The position numbers and the translations under genes were made by a program. 11,983 bases of DNA from an uncultured Rhodocyclaceae bacterium (GTDB taxonomy: Bacteria; Pseudomonadota; Gammaproteobacteria; Burkholderiales; Rhodocyclaceae). This document shows, in pieces, positions 1 to 6,125 of this stretch. The notes beneath the pieces were generated by a model, which worked only from the letters and a program-made list of their open reading frames with translations, searched no databases and was not told where the DNA came from. The stretch is from contig CALAGF010000311.1 of assembly GCA_937892345.1 (NCBI GenBank), positions 1-11,983 on the forward strand, read 5' to 3'. Position 1 is the first letter of the stretch. Every line of letters starts with the position of its first letter.

Positions 1-1
1 C

Positions 2-379
2 GCCGGCCGCCCCTTCCACCCGGGCGTGGACCACCTCGACATGGCCGCCCGGCTGTTGCTGGCCGCCGCCGCCCCGCTCGCCGTGGCCGACAGCACCGCC
101 TTTGCCCTCGGCAGCGTCACCCGCACCAGCGCGGTCACCGGGGCGGAAGCCTACGACGCCCCCATCCTCGCCGTGATCGAGGCCCTGTGCGGCACCGTCG
201 CCGCGTTCGAGGGCCTGGACCGGGACCGCCGTGTCAACGTGCTGCGCTTTGCCCTGGCCTGCCTCACCTACCACACTGACCCCCGCCGCGGCTGGGGCCC
301 GGACCGCGTGCAGATCGGTAGCGCCGCCTGGCGCGAGGTCGGCCAGGTCGCCCTCTCCACCGCCTCTCGCGCTGCCTGA
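2..379 (+). CDS. Unrecognised island protein, probably 5'-truncated by the window edge
   Basis: The reading frame is open from base 2 to a TGA at 377-379 (125 residues visible). The first possible starts inside the window are GTG at 26 and ATG at 41, but neither has a purine-rich ribosome binding site, so I infer the gene begins upstream. The visible part has an alanine/leucine-rich hydrophobic stretch near its start (from MAARLLLAAAAP), then a more polar helical-looking region ending in DPRRGWGPDR and an alanine-rich tail. I recognise no domain or catalytic motif. Codon choice is extremely GC-rich, like the next two genes and unlike the core genes after 4038, which fits an integrative element. 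No function is proposed. Confidence 0.6.
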   Translation, partial: AGRPFHPGVDHLDMAARLLLAAAAPLAVADSTAFALGSVTRTSAVTGAEAYDAPILAVIEALCGTVAAFEGLDRDRRVNVLRFALACLTYHTDPRRGWGPDRVQIGSAAWREVGQVALSTASRAA

Positions 380-390
380 CCGGGCGGCCG

Positions 391-457
391 GGGCCTGCCT
401 CTGTCCGACCCTGCGGCAATGGTGCCGCCGGGTGTCTCCGCGGACAGGGGCAGACCC
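391..457 (+). promoter_or_regulatory. Long GC-rich stem-loop between two island genes
   Basis: This is a nested inverted repeat. The outer arms are 395-407 (CTGCCTCTGTCCG) and 441-453 (CGGACAGGGGCAG): 13 pairs with one G-T wobble. GGG 391-393 and CCC 455-457 extend them past one mismatch. An inner hairpin follows: GCGGCA 413-418 pairs with TGCCGC 423-428 around a four-base loop, and is extended by ACCC 408-411 with GGGT 430-433 past one mismatch. A seven-base bulge remains at 434-440. There is no run of T after it, so it is not a classical intrinsic terminator. It could be a processing, attenuation or mRNA-stability structure, or a small structured RNA. The pairing is read directly; any role is inference. 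Confidence 0.55.
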
Positions 458-471
458 GGGCCCACCACAAG

Positions 472-499
472 GCGCCCACCACCCGAGGAGATGACCATG
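472..499 (+). repeat. Island leader copy 1 with strong RBS
   Basis: CCCACCACC, then GAGGAG at 485-490, then ATGACCATGG. This pattern recurs before the gene at 810. GAGGAG lies six bases before ATG 497, ideal Shine-Dalgarno spacing, and directly abuts ATG 491. That is why 497 is chosen as the start of the downstream cysteine-rich protein. CCCACCAC is also present just upstream at 461-468, so the leader contains a short direct repeat. Confidence 0.6.
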
Positions 500-706
500 G
501 CCTGTGACTCTTGCGGCAAGAACCGCCGCTCCTACCGAACCGTGTCCGGGTGCCAGTGGGATGGCGCCGACGTAGACGTTGACACCTGTTTTCTGTGCTG
601 CATCGAAGCAGTCCGCGGCCGGTACTTCAACCGCAGGACCGGACGCTACCAGCGCCCTCTCTCGCTCGACCTGAGCGGCTCGGCTGACGACCAGATCCCG
701 TTCTGA
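497..706 (+). CDS. Small cysteine-rich (zinc-ribbon-like) island protein
   Basis: A 69-residue protein starting MACDSCGKN. A CxxC pair at residues 3-6 and a second cluster, CFLCC, at about residues 31-35 form the usual spacing of a small treble-clef or zinc-ribbon site, so zinc binding is likely. The second half is basic and aromatic (RGRYFNRRTGRYQRP), and the tail is acidic (LSGSADDQIPF). A longer frame starts at 419, but it would be read through the hairpin at 391-457 and has no RBS. ATG 497 has GAGGAG six bases upstream, so I prefer it. Small proteins of this kind are common in integrative conjugative elements, often of unknown function. I do not recognise a named family. Nucleic-acid binding is a possibility only. 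Confidence 0.65.
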   Translation: MACDSCGKNRRSYRTVSGCQWDGADVDVDTCFLCCIEAVRGRYFNRRTGRYQRPLSLDLSGSADDQIPF

Positions 707-780
707 CGACACCGCCCCGCCCGGGGTGTTCAGGCCCGGCAGCGAGCGCCCTCGCCCCCGGACCCGGCCGCACCGACGCG

Positions 781-812
781 CGCCACCACCATCCGAGGAG
801 ACCACGACCATG
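781..812 (+). repeat. Island leader copy 2 with RBS
   Basis: CCACCACC (783-790), CCGAGGAG (793-800) and GACCATGG match leader copy 1 before position 497, with a different spacer (nine bases from GAGGAG to ATG 810). Upstream, 709-729 can fold into a seven-pair hairpin with one bulged G, and 742-755 forms GCGAG-CGCC-CTCGC. Two adjacent genes with the same leader style point to a common element and shared translation control. Confidence 0.55.
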
Positions 813-2360
813 GATCAAGCCGACATCAAGAAAGCCGCCAAGCTTATCGCCGCCGAGTGCGTCCAGCCGGCCAGCAACGGCAACGGCTACCGCCTGCACG
901 CATGTGAGAACTTCCCCGCCTACACGGGCCTGGGGTTCGCCTGCGCGGGCGCCAGCGCCAAAGACCTCACCATCGAAGAGGCCCGCGCCCAGATCGCCGC
1001 CGGCAAGCTGCAAGGCGCCGGCCTCGTTTCCACCAACTCCATCCGCGGCGGCGCCAACCGCAAGGTGCTGGAACGCATCGTCGGCACGACACGCATTTTC
1101 GAGGCGTGGAGCGACGAAGAATGGGTCAACGACGGCGCCGCCGTGCGCGTTTCGCTTGTTGGATTTGGGCCAATTTTTTCGGTTGACCGTAGCAATCGGC
1201 TGGATGGGGCTGAACTCACCTCGATTCATGCCGATTTAACGGCAGGCGAGGGCGTTAACGTTACCCAAGCAGCCCAACTGCTCGAAAATGCCAACGCAAC
1301 TGTTCGTGGCTCCGAAAAAGGCGGGCCCTTCGACCTTCCCGGAGAATTGGCACGGCAATGGCTTTCATTACCAAACCCAAACGGTCGTTCAAATGCAGAA
1401 GTACTGCGGCCTTGGTCCAACGGAATGGACATCGCCAAGCGCCCGTCCGACACATGGTTGATTGATTTTGGCATTGGCTGCTCAGAATCTGACGCATCAC
1501 TGTTTGAAGCACCCTTTACTTACGCTCTTGAGCACATAAAGCCAGCTCGTGCAAAAAACAGAGAGGAGCGTACCAGCGGAAATTGGTGGCTACATCGCCG
1601 CTCAGGGGAGGATTTGCGCGCAGCTCTAGCGAGCATTCCACGTTACATATGCACTCCGCGCGTTTCGAAACACCGCCTGTTCGTTTGGTTCAATGCCCGC
1701 ATTTATCCAGACAGCGCAACGTTTGTCATCGCCCGCTCCGATGACACCACCTTCGGCATCCTGCATTCCCGCTTCCACGAACTCTGGTCGCTACGCCTCG
1801 GTACGTCACTGGAAGACCGACCGCGCTACACCCCAACCACCACCTTCGAAACCTTCCCCTTCCCCGAGCACCTGACGCCGCGTGACACGGCGGGCTGGGG
1901 TCGGGCTGACCCGATTTCGGAGGCGCAGCCTCATGAGGGCCGGGCCGATCCCAGCCCGCCGTGCGTCCGAACAGAAGCGCCGGAAAATCACCCCGCCAAA
2001 CACCACGCCGACACCATTGCCCAAGCGGCAAAACGCCTGAACCAATTGCGCGAGAACTGGCTCAATCCAGCCGAATGGGTGAACTGGCAAATCACCGCAG
2101 AAGAGGAAAAGGCCGGCTTCCCCAAACGCCCGGTCGCCAAGCCCGGTCATGAAGCCGACCTTAAAAAACGCACCCTGACCAATCTCTACAACGCCCGCCC
2201 AGCTTGGCTCGACCTAGCCCACAAAGCCCTCGACCAAGCTGTCGCTGCGGCCTATGGCTGGACGGATTACACGGTCGACACACCGGACGAGGAGATTTTG
2301 CGCCGCCTCCTGGCGCTGAATCTGGAACGCGCCGCCCAACAACAGGAAACCCCATCATGA
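810..2360 (+). pseudogene. Chimeric, N-terminally truncated MmeI/type IIG-like DNA methyltransferase
   Basis: An open frame of 516 residues starting at ATG 810, chosen for GAGGAG nine bases upstream. Residues 1 to about 52 (MDQADIKKAAKLIAAE...) resemble no methyltransferase and probably come from an island gene. From about residue 53 the protein follows the C-terminal part of large type IIG/MmeI-like methyltransferases. I see the block ARAQIAAGK...LVSTNSIRGGANRKVLERI (59-90), WVNDGAAVRVSL (105-116), then target-recognition-like sequence with NGMDI, RYICTPRVSKHRLFVW (278-293), DDTTFGILHSRFHELW (311-326), RYTPTTTFETFPFP (339-352) and the final helical domain RTLTNLYNARPAWLD...YGW. The upstream nuclease domain, the SAM-binding FxGxG motif and the catalytic NPPY/F motif are all absent. 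Full-length relatives are roughly 900 residues or more. Methylation activity is therefore very unlikely, but the frame is intact and could make a DNA-recognition protein. It carries an in-frame palindromic insertion (1886-1963) and overlaps the next gene by ATGA. Confidence 0.8.
1886..1963. repeat. REP-like palindromic element inserted in frame in the methyltransferase remnant
   Basis: The outer arms are CACGGCGGGCTGGG at 1886-1899 and its exact complement CCCAGCCCGCCGTG at 1950-1963. Pairing continues for five more positions (one wobble, then four pairs) toward the centre. A second hairpin, GAGGC 1920-1924 with GCCTC 1928-1932, sits in the middle. In protein terms it adds about 26-33 residues (DTAGWGRADPISEAQPHEGRAD and flanks, from about 359) between FPFPEHLTP and the helical region with IAQAAKRLNQLRENWL, where relatives usually have only a short linker. 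The length keeps the reading frame. It looks like a mobile palindromic repeat, but copy number cannot be judged from one window. Confidence 0.7.
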
Positions 2361-3322
2361 GTTTGAAACTCGGCAAACTGAAGAAAGTCGACCTGCGCGA
2401 ATACTGGAAGCACGAGGCGCTGGATTTCACCCGCTGGCTGGCGCTGCCGGAAAATCTGGAAGAGTTGGGCAACGAAATTGGTGTCGATATCACGCTGATT
2501 CAGACCGAGGCCGGGGTCGGCCGCTTCAGCGCGGATATTCTGGCGCAGGAGGAAACAAGCGGGCGCAAGATCGTGATCGAGAACCAACTAGAGACGACCG
2601 ACCACAGCCACCTGGGCCAGATTTTGACCTACGCGGCGGGAATTGAGGCGGAGTACATCGTGTGGATCGTTCGTGATGCCCGCGATGAACACAAACAAGC
2701 AGTCGACTGGCTGAACGAGCACACCGACGAGAAACTGAATTTTTTCCTGATCCGCATTGAGCTTTGGCAGATCGGCGATTCCAATCCAGCACCCAAATTT
2801 GTCATCGTTTCGCGGCCGAACGACTGGACGAAGTCGATTCGCGGTTCAACCAGCGAGCAGACGGCCTTGTCGGAAACCAAGCTGTTGCAACTGGATTTCT
2901 GGCAACAACTCCATGATTTCGCCGCCAACCAGAGCCCGCCACTACGACTCCGCACGCCACGCGCCCAGCATTGGTACGACGTTGCCATCGGCCGTTCAGA
3001 CTGCCACGTGGCACTGACGGCGCTAATCGCTGAAAACCAGATCGGCTGCGAGATTTACATTCCCAATTCGAAAGCGCTCTTTCACGCCTTCTACTCAAAC
3101 CAGGGCGCCATCGAGGCGGCAATGGGTATCACGGGCTTGCTGTGGCAGGAGCTTCCTGAAAAGAAAGCCAGCCGCATCCGCGCCTTTCTTCCGTTCGATT
3201 TTGCCCATCAACCCAGAGACGTTGCTTTCAAATGGCTTTTTGAAACAACTCAGAAATTCAAGGCTGTCTTTGCAAAGCCATGGCCGATGGCAAGTGCGAT
3301 CAGTACATCGACACATATTTAA
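2357..3322 (+). CDS. DUF4268 protein with PD-(D/E)xK nuclease-like N-terminal domain
   Basis: A 321-residue protein starting at ATG 2357, which overlaps the previous stop as ATGA, so translation is probably coupled. The N-terminal half carries conserved blocks of DUF4268 proteins: WKHEALDFTRWL (17-28), RFSADILAQE (56-65), IVIENQLETTDHSHLGQILTYAAG (72-95) and ELWQIGD with SRPNDW (152-157). E20, D60 and E75-N-Q77 fit a PD-(D/E)xK-type active site with Gln in place of the usual Lys. The C-terminal half (about 180-305) is the DUF4268 region with WYDVAIG and RIRAFLPFDF. After FKAVFA the last 16 residues (PWPMASAISTSTHI) look atypical, and a different frame reads through to a stop at 3330-3332, so the tail may be altered. 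Pairing with a methyltransferase suggests an R-M-like nuclease. That role is inferred. Confidence 0.8.
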   Translation: MSLKLGKLKKVDLREYWKHEALDFTRWLALPENLEELGNEIGVDITLIQTEAGVGRFSADILAQEETSGRKIVIENQLETTDHSHLGQILTYAAGIEAEYIVWIVRDARDEHKQAVDWLNEHTDEKLNFFLIRIELWQIGDSNPAPKFVIVSRPNDWTKSIRGSTSEQTALSETKLLQLDFWQQLHDFAANQSPPLRLRTPRAQHWYDVAIGRSDCHVALTALIAENQIGCEIYIPNSKALFHAFYSNQGAIEAAMGITGLLWQELPEKKASRIRAFLPFDFAHQPRDVAFKWLFETTQKFKAVFAKPWPMASAISTSTHI

Positions 3323-3345
3323 CTTTAAGTTAGCTAATTGCTAAC
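3320..3345. promoter_or_regulatory. Double palindrome, probable toxin-antitoxin operator
   Basis: Two overlapping perfect inverted repeats fill the short gap before the toxin gene: TAACTT-T-AAGTTA at 3320-3332, and GTTAGC-TAATT-GCTAAC at 3329-3345. They share the half-site GTTA, giving TAAC/GTTA half-sites at 3320, 3329 and 3342. The first palindrome includes the stop codon of the nuclease gene. Operators of this shape are usual for autoregulated toxin-antitoxin pairs, bound here by the HTH antitoxin. A perfect TATAAT follows at 3347-3352, but it ends one base before the toxin ATG. The true -10 is therefore uncertain; GCTAAT at 3333-3338 with TCGACA at 3308-3313 (19-bp spacer) is a weak alternative. 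Confidence 0.65.
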
Positions 3346-3353
3346 ATATAATC

Positions 3354-3611
3354 ATGTTCCAGATTGAATACACGCGTGATGCGGTCAAAGCGTTAAAGGC
3401 GATGCCGCGCAACATGTCCTTGCAGATTCGCGGCAAGATCGAGCTTCTGGCTGAAGACCCTTTTGCGGCGAACAACAACGTCAAAAAGCTGGTGGGCCGC
3501 GAGGCATTCCGCTTGCGGGTGGGCGACTGGCGGGTGATTTATGAAATTGAAGGTGGGCGACTAGTGATCATCGTGCTGGTCGTGGCGCCGCGTGGAGGTG
3601 TATATCAATGA
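3354..3611 (+). CDS. RelE/ParE-family type II toxin (higB-like position)
   Basis: An 85-residue protein with the RelE fold signature: MFQIEYTRDAVKALKAMP at the start, a helical hairpin (20-40), then FRLRVGDWRVIYEIEGGRLVIIVLVVAPRGGVYQ. Basic residues R53, R55, R60 and R80, with Y84 near the C-terminus, sit where RelE-type mRNA interferases keep catalytic or RNA-binding residues. The usual length is 80-95, so it is complete. Known members cleave mRNA at the ribosome and inhibit translation; ParE-like gyrase poisoning is the alternative. It is followed by an HTH antitoxin with ATGA overlap. The toxin-first order with an XRE antitoxin resembles higBA. ATG 3354 has no Shine-Dalgarno sequence, so toxin translation is probably weak. 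Confidence 0.88.
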   Translation: MFQIEYTRDAVKALKAMPRNMSLQIRGKIELLAEDPFAANNNVKKLVGREAFRLRVGDWRVIYEIEGGRLVIIVLVVAPRGGVYQ

Positions 3612-3979
3612 CCGGCATCCAATTTATTGAACGGGACGGCAAGCGTGAATTCGCGGTCATTCCAATCGAACTGTACGAGAAACTCTCCGCCGTGCTGGAG
3701 AGTGCCGATGATGCCGCGCTCTATGATGTCGCACGCGGCGCTGACGATGGTTTCCGGATTCCTGCTGCTGTCACTAATGCCCTGCTGAACAACGAACAGC
3801 CAATCAAAGTCTGGCGAGAGCATCGCGGTTTTACACAAGATGCACTCGCAACAAAGGCCGGTATCAGCAAAGCTTACCTGTGCCAGATCGAAACCCGGAA
3901 ACGGGCAGGATCACTGAAAACGATACAGGCGATCGCCATCGCCTTGGATTTGAAAGTCGATGACTTACAGGAAATGTGA
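3608..3979 (+). CDS. XRE-family HTH antitoxin
   Basis: A 123-residue protein whose ATG overlaps the toxin stop as ATGA. Residues 66-120 form a Cro/C1-type helix-turn-helix: IKVWREHRGFTQDALATKAGISKAYLCQIETRKRAGSLKTIQAIAIALDL. The recognition helix is around GISKAYLCQIE. Residues 1-62 (FIERDGKREFAVIPIELYEKL...) look like the N-terminal extension of toxin-partnered XRE proteins and probably contact the toxin. The inferred role is to neutralise the RelE-like toxin and repress the operon by binding the palindromes at 3320-3345. The upstream GGAGG at 3595-3599, inside the toxin gene, gives a good RBS with eight-base spacing. That fits stronger antitoxin than toxin translation. Confidence 0.88.
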   Translation: MTGIQFIERDGKREFAVIPIELYEKLSAVLESADDAALYDVARGADDGFRIPAAVTNALLNNEQPIKVWREHRGFTQDALATKAGISKAYLCQIETRKRAGSLKTIQAIAIALDLKVDDLQEM

Positions 3980-4037
3980 TTCACGACACTTTATTCGGTT
4001 GCCCGTTGCACGCCCACAAGCGCCCAGCCACTAAATA

Positions 4038-4463
4038 TCAGTTCGCCAGCGCTGCCTGGGCAACCAGCCAGTAGCGAAGGCCTTTTCCCAAGGCCATGAA
4101 CAGGGTGCAGGGCAGCCAATGCAGGCGCAACCAGCCGGCGGCGATACACAACGCATCGCCAATCAAAGGCAGCCAGGAGAGCAACAGGACCGGACTGCCC
4201 CAGCGCTCAACTTTATCGCGATGAGGCAGGGCCTCCAGTCGTTGCCAGCGCGGCAGATAGCGGCCGCATAGCCACGAGCTCATGCCCCCCGCGGTGTTGC
4301 CCAGGGTCGCCAGCAATATAGCGGTCGACAGCTGTTCCGGGTGCAATTTCAAAAATCCCCAGAGAAAGGCCTCGGAACCTCCCGGCAATACGGTCGCTGC
4401 GAGAAAACAGGCAAGAAACAGACCGCCAAGTCCTTGTTCTGCCGTGACGTTTAGCCACTCCAC
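4038..4463 (-). CDS. yqaA: YqaA family membrane protein (DedA/VTT superfamily)
   Basis: A 141-residue protein with several hydrophobic segments: about residues 12-36, 46-65, 90-110 and 117-136. It closely follows the Escherichia coli YqaA pattern: FLAATVLPGGSEAFLWG, LATLGNTAGGMSSWLCGRYLPRW, RWGSPVLLLSWLPLIGDALCIAAGWLRL and ALGKGLRYWLVA. Length is also near that of YqaA (about 142). It sits in the inner membrane; the exact transport or lipid-related role of this family is not settled. The start is GTG 4463, with AAGGGG about nine bases upstream on the minus strand. That RBS overlaps the proposed -10 of the divergent ilvA promoter. The gene is convergent with the antitoxin gene, with 58 bp (3980-4037) between them in which I see no clear terminator or att site. 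Confidence 0.88.
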   Translation of the reverse strand: MEWLNVTAEQGLGGLFLACFLAATVLPGGSEAFLWGFLKLHPEQLSTAILLATLGNTAGGMSSWLCGRYLPRWQRLEALPHRDKVERWGSPVLLLSWLPLIGDALCIAAGWLRLHWLPCTLFMALGKGLRYWLVAQAALAN

Positions 4464-4472
4464 CCGTAGAAT
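4444..4472 (+). promoter_or_regulatory. Probable sigma70 promoter of ilvA
   Basis: GTGACG at 4444-4449 and TAGAAT at 4467-4472 are separated by a 17-bp spacer (4/6 and 5/6 matches to consensus). Transcription would start near 4479, giving a leader of about 23 bases. The -35 lies inside the 5' end of the divergent yqaA gene. The leader is too short for an attenuator of the classical ilv type, and no leader peptide is seen. Confidence 0.5.
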
Positions 4473-4501
4473 CCCCTTTTTGCTTTCACGATTTGCGCAC
4501 C

Positions 4502-6034
4502 ATGCACCCGGATTATCTCGAAAAAGTCCTCAACGCTCAGGTTTACGACGTAGCGATCCAGACGCCACTTGATCTGGCCGGCAATCTCTCGACCCGCGCC
4601 GGCAACAAGATCTGGCTCAAGCGCGAGGACATGCAACCGGTGTTCTCGTTCAAGCTGCGCGGCGCCTACAACAAGATCGCCAGCCTGTCGGCAGAAAAGC
4701 TCAAACGCGGCGTCATTTGCGCTTCAGCGGGCAACCATGCGCAGGGCGTGGCCCTGTCGGCGGCAAAACTCGGCTGCCGGGCCGTGATCGTGATGCCGGA
4801 ATCGACGCCGGCGATCAAGATCAATGCCGTGCGCCAGCGCGGCGGCGAAGTGGTGCTGGCCGGCTCTTCCTATGACGATGCCTACGCCCATGCGCTCGAA
4901 CTGGAAAAATCCGAGAAACTGACTTTTGTTCATCCCTTCGACGATCCCGAGGTGATTGCCGGGCAGGGCACGGTCGCCATGGAAATTCTGCGTCAGCACT
5001 CGCGCCACAACGGACCGATCCACGCCATCTTCTGTGCGATTGGCGGTGGCGGCCTGGCTGCCGGCGTCGCGGCCTACATCAAGCGCCTGCGCCCGGAAAT
5101 CAAGGTGATCGGCGTTGAGACTTTCGACGCCGACGCAATGAAGCAGTCGATCGCCGCCGGCAAGCGCGTGCGCCTGACGCAGGTCGGACTGTTTGCCGAC
5201 GGGACGGCGGTCAAATTTGTCGGCGAGGAAACCTTCCGCCTGTGCAAGGAATTGCTCGACGACATCATCCTTGTCGACACCGATGCCATTTGTGCTGCGA
5301 TCAAGGATGTCTTCGAGGACACCCGTTCGATTCTCGAACCCGCCGGCGCGCTGGCGGTAGCCGGGGCCAAGGAATACGCCCGACAGCACAAGCTCAAGGA
5401 CAAGAATCTGGTGGCGGTGACCTCCGGCGCCAACATGAATTTCGACCGCCTGCGCTTCGTTTCCGAGCGTGCGGAATTCGGCGAACAGCGCGAAGCCGTG
5501 TTTGCCGTGACGCTGCCCGAGAAACCGGGGGCCTACAAAAAATTCCTCGGCCTGATTGGCAACCGCAACATCACCGAATTCAATTACCGCTATCACACCG
5601 CCAGTGAAGCCCACGTTTATGTGGGCGCCCAGGTGGTCGACCGCAAGGAATCGCTGAAACTGATCGACAGCCTGCAAAAACATGGCTATCCGACCATCGA
5701 TCTGACCGACGACGAAATGGCCAAGAATCATGTCCGGCACATGGTCGGCGGCCACGCGCCGGCGGTCTGCGAAAAAGGCATGAGGGAGCTGGTTTACCGC
5801 TTCGAATTCCCCGAGCGCCCGGGTGCACTGATGAACTTCCTGACCCAGATGAGCGCTGGCTGGAATATCAGCCTGTTCCACTACCGGAACCACGGTGCCG
5901 ATTACGGCAGGGTACTGGTCGGCATGCAGGTGCCACCTGATGACATGCACGAGTTCAAGGCTTTCCTGCAGAACCTCGGTTACGCGCATTGGGACGAAAG
6001 CAATAATCCGGTCTACAAGCTGTTTCTTGGTTAA
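4502..6034 (+). CDS. ilvA: Biosynthetic threonine ammonia-lyase (threonine deaminase)
   Basis: A 510-residue PLP enzyme that converts L-threonine to 2-oxobutanoate and ammonia, the first committed step of isoleucine synthesis in the cytosol. The fold-type II catalytic domain spans about 1-325. The PLP lysine is K51 in FSFKLRGAYNK, substrate/PLP motifs are SAGNHAQGVA (75-84), and the phosphate-binding glycine loop is GGGGLAAG (181-188). Two ACT-like regulatory domains follow, beginning at REAVFAVTLPEKPGAYKKFL (330-349) and ELVYRFEFPERPGALMNFL (429-447). This architecture and length match the isoleucine-inhibited biosynthetic form and not the short catabolic TdcB form. The start is ATG 4502; an in-frame TTG at 4493 is less likely. 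No good Shine-Dalgarno precedes the ATG. No internal frameshift is seen. Confidence 0.97.
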   Translation: MHPDYLEKVLNAQVYDVAIQTPLDLAGNLSTRAGNKIWLKREDMQPVFSFKLRGAYNKIASLSAEKLKRGVICASAGNHAQGVALSAAKLGCRAVIVMPESTPAIKINAVRQRGGEVVLAGSSYDDAYAHALELEKSEKLTFVHPFDDPEVIAGQGTVAMEILRQHSRHNGPIHAIFCAIGGGGLAAGVAAYIKRLRPEIKVIGVETFDADAMKQSIAAGKRVRLTQVGLFADGTAVKFVGEETFRLCKELLDDIILVDTDAICAAIKDVFEDTRSILEPAGALAVAGAKEYARQHKLKDKNLVAVTSGANMNFDRLRFVSERAEFGEQREAVFAVTLPEKPGAYKKFLGLIGNRNITEFNYRYHTASEAHVYVGAQVVDRKESLKLIDSLQKHGYPTIDLTDDEMAKNHVRHMVGGHAPAVCEKGMRELVYRFEFPERPGALMNFLTQMSAGWNISLFHYRNHGADYGRVLVGMQVPPDDMHEFKAFLQNLGYAHWDESNNPVYKLFLG

Positions 6035-6072
6035 TTCGTTTTTTGCATAACAAACGAAGTTTTCATTCTTTT
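6035..6072 (+). terminator. Possible ilvA terminator (weak hairpin plus T-rich tract)
   Basis: TTCGTTT at 6035-6041 pairs exactly with AAACGAA at 6052-6058 around a ten-base loop. It is followed by a T-rich stretch (GTTTTCATTCTTTT). It begins directly after the ilvA stop codon. The stem is AT-rich and the T-run interrupted, so termination would be modest. The inverted repeat could instead be an operator for the downstream cysK. Confidence 0.4.
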
Positions 6073-6097
6073 CAGCCAGAATCCTGCGTTTTAGACT
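6069..6097 (+). promoter_or_regulatory. Candidate cysK promoter
   Basis: TTTTCA at 6069-6074 and TAGACT at 6092-6097, with a 17-bp spacer; each matches the sigma70 consensus at four of six positions. This would start RNA near 6104, about 22 bases before the cysK ATG and just ahead of the RBS TTGGAG (6112-6117). No CysB site can be recognised with confidence. Confidence 0.35.
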
Positions 6098-6125
6098 GCC
6101 AGCGTCAACTATTGGAGTTCGCCCC

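Noticed and set aside
726..809. N-terminal extension of the chimeric methyltransferase ORF
   Set aside because: It reads through the GC-rich leader; ATG 810 has a matching GAGGAG leader like the previous gene.
2204..2356. N-terminal extension of the DUF4268 protein
   Set aside because: The family's conserved sequence begins soon after ATG 2357, which overlaps the previous stop as ATGA; the upstream frame overlaps the methyltransferase ORF.
3002..3013. TGCCACGTGGCA palindrome as a second parS site
   Set aside because: It has the CACGTG centre but lacks the GTT/AAC arms essential to parS; probably chance within the DUF4268 gene.
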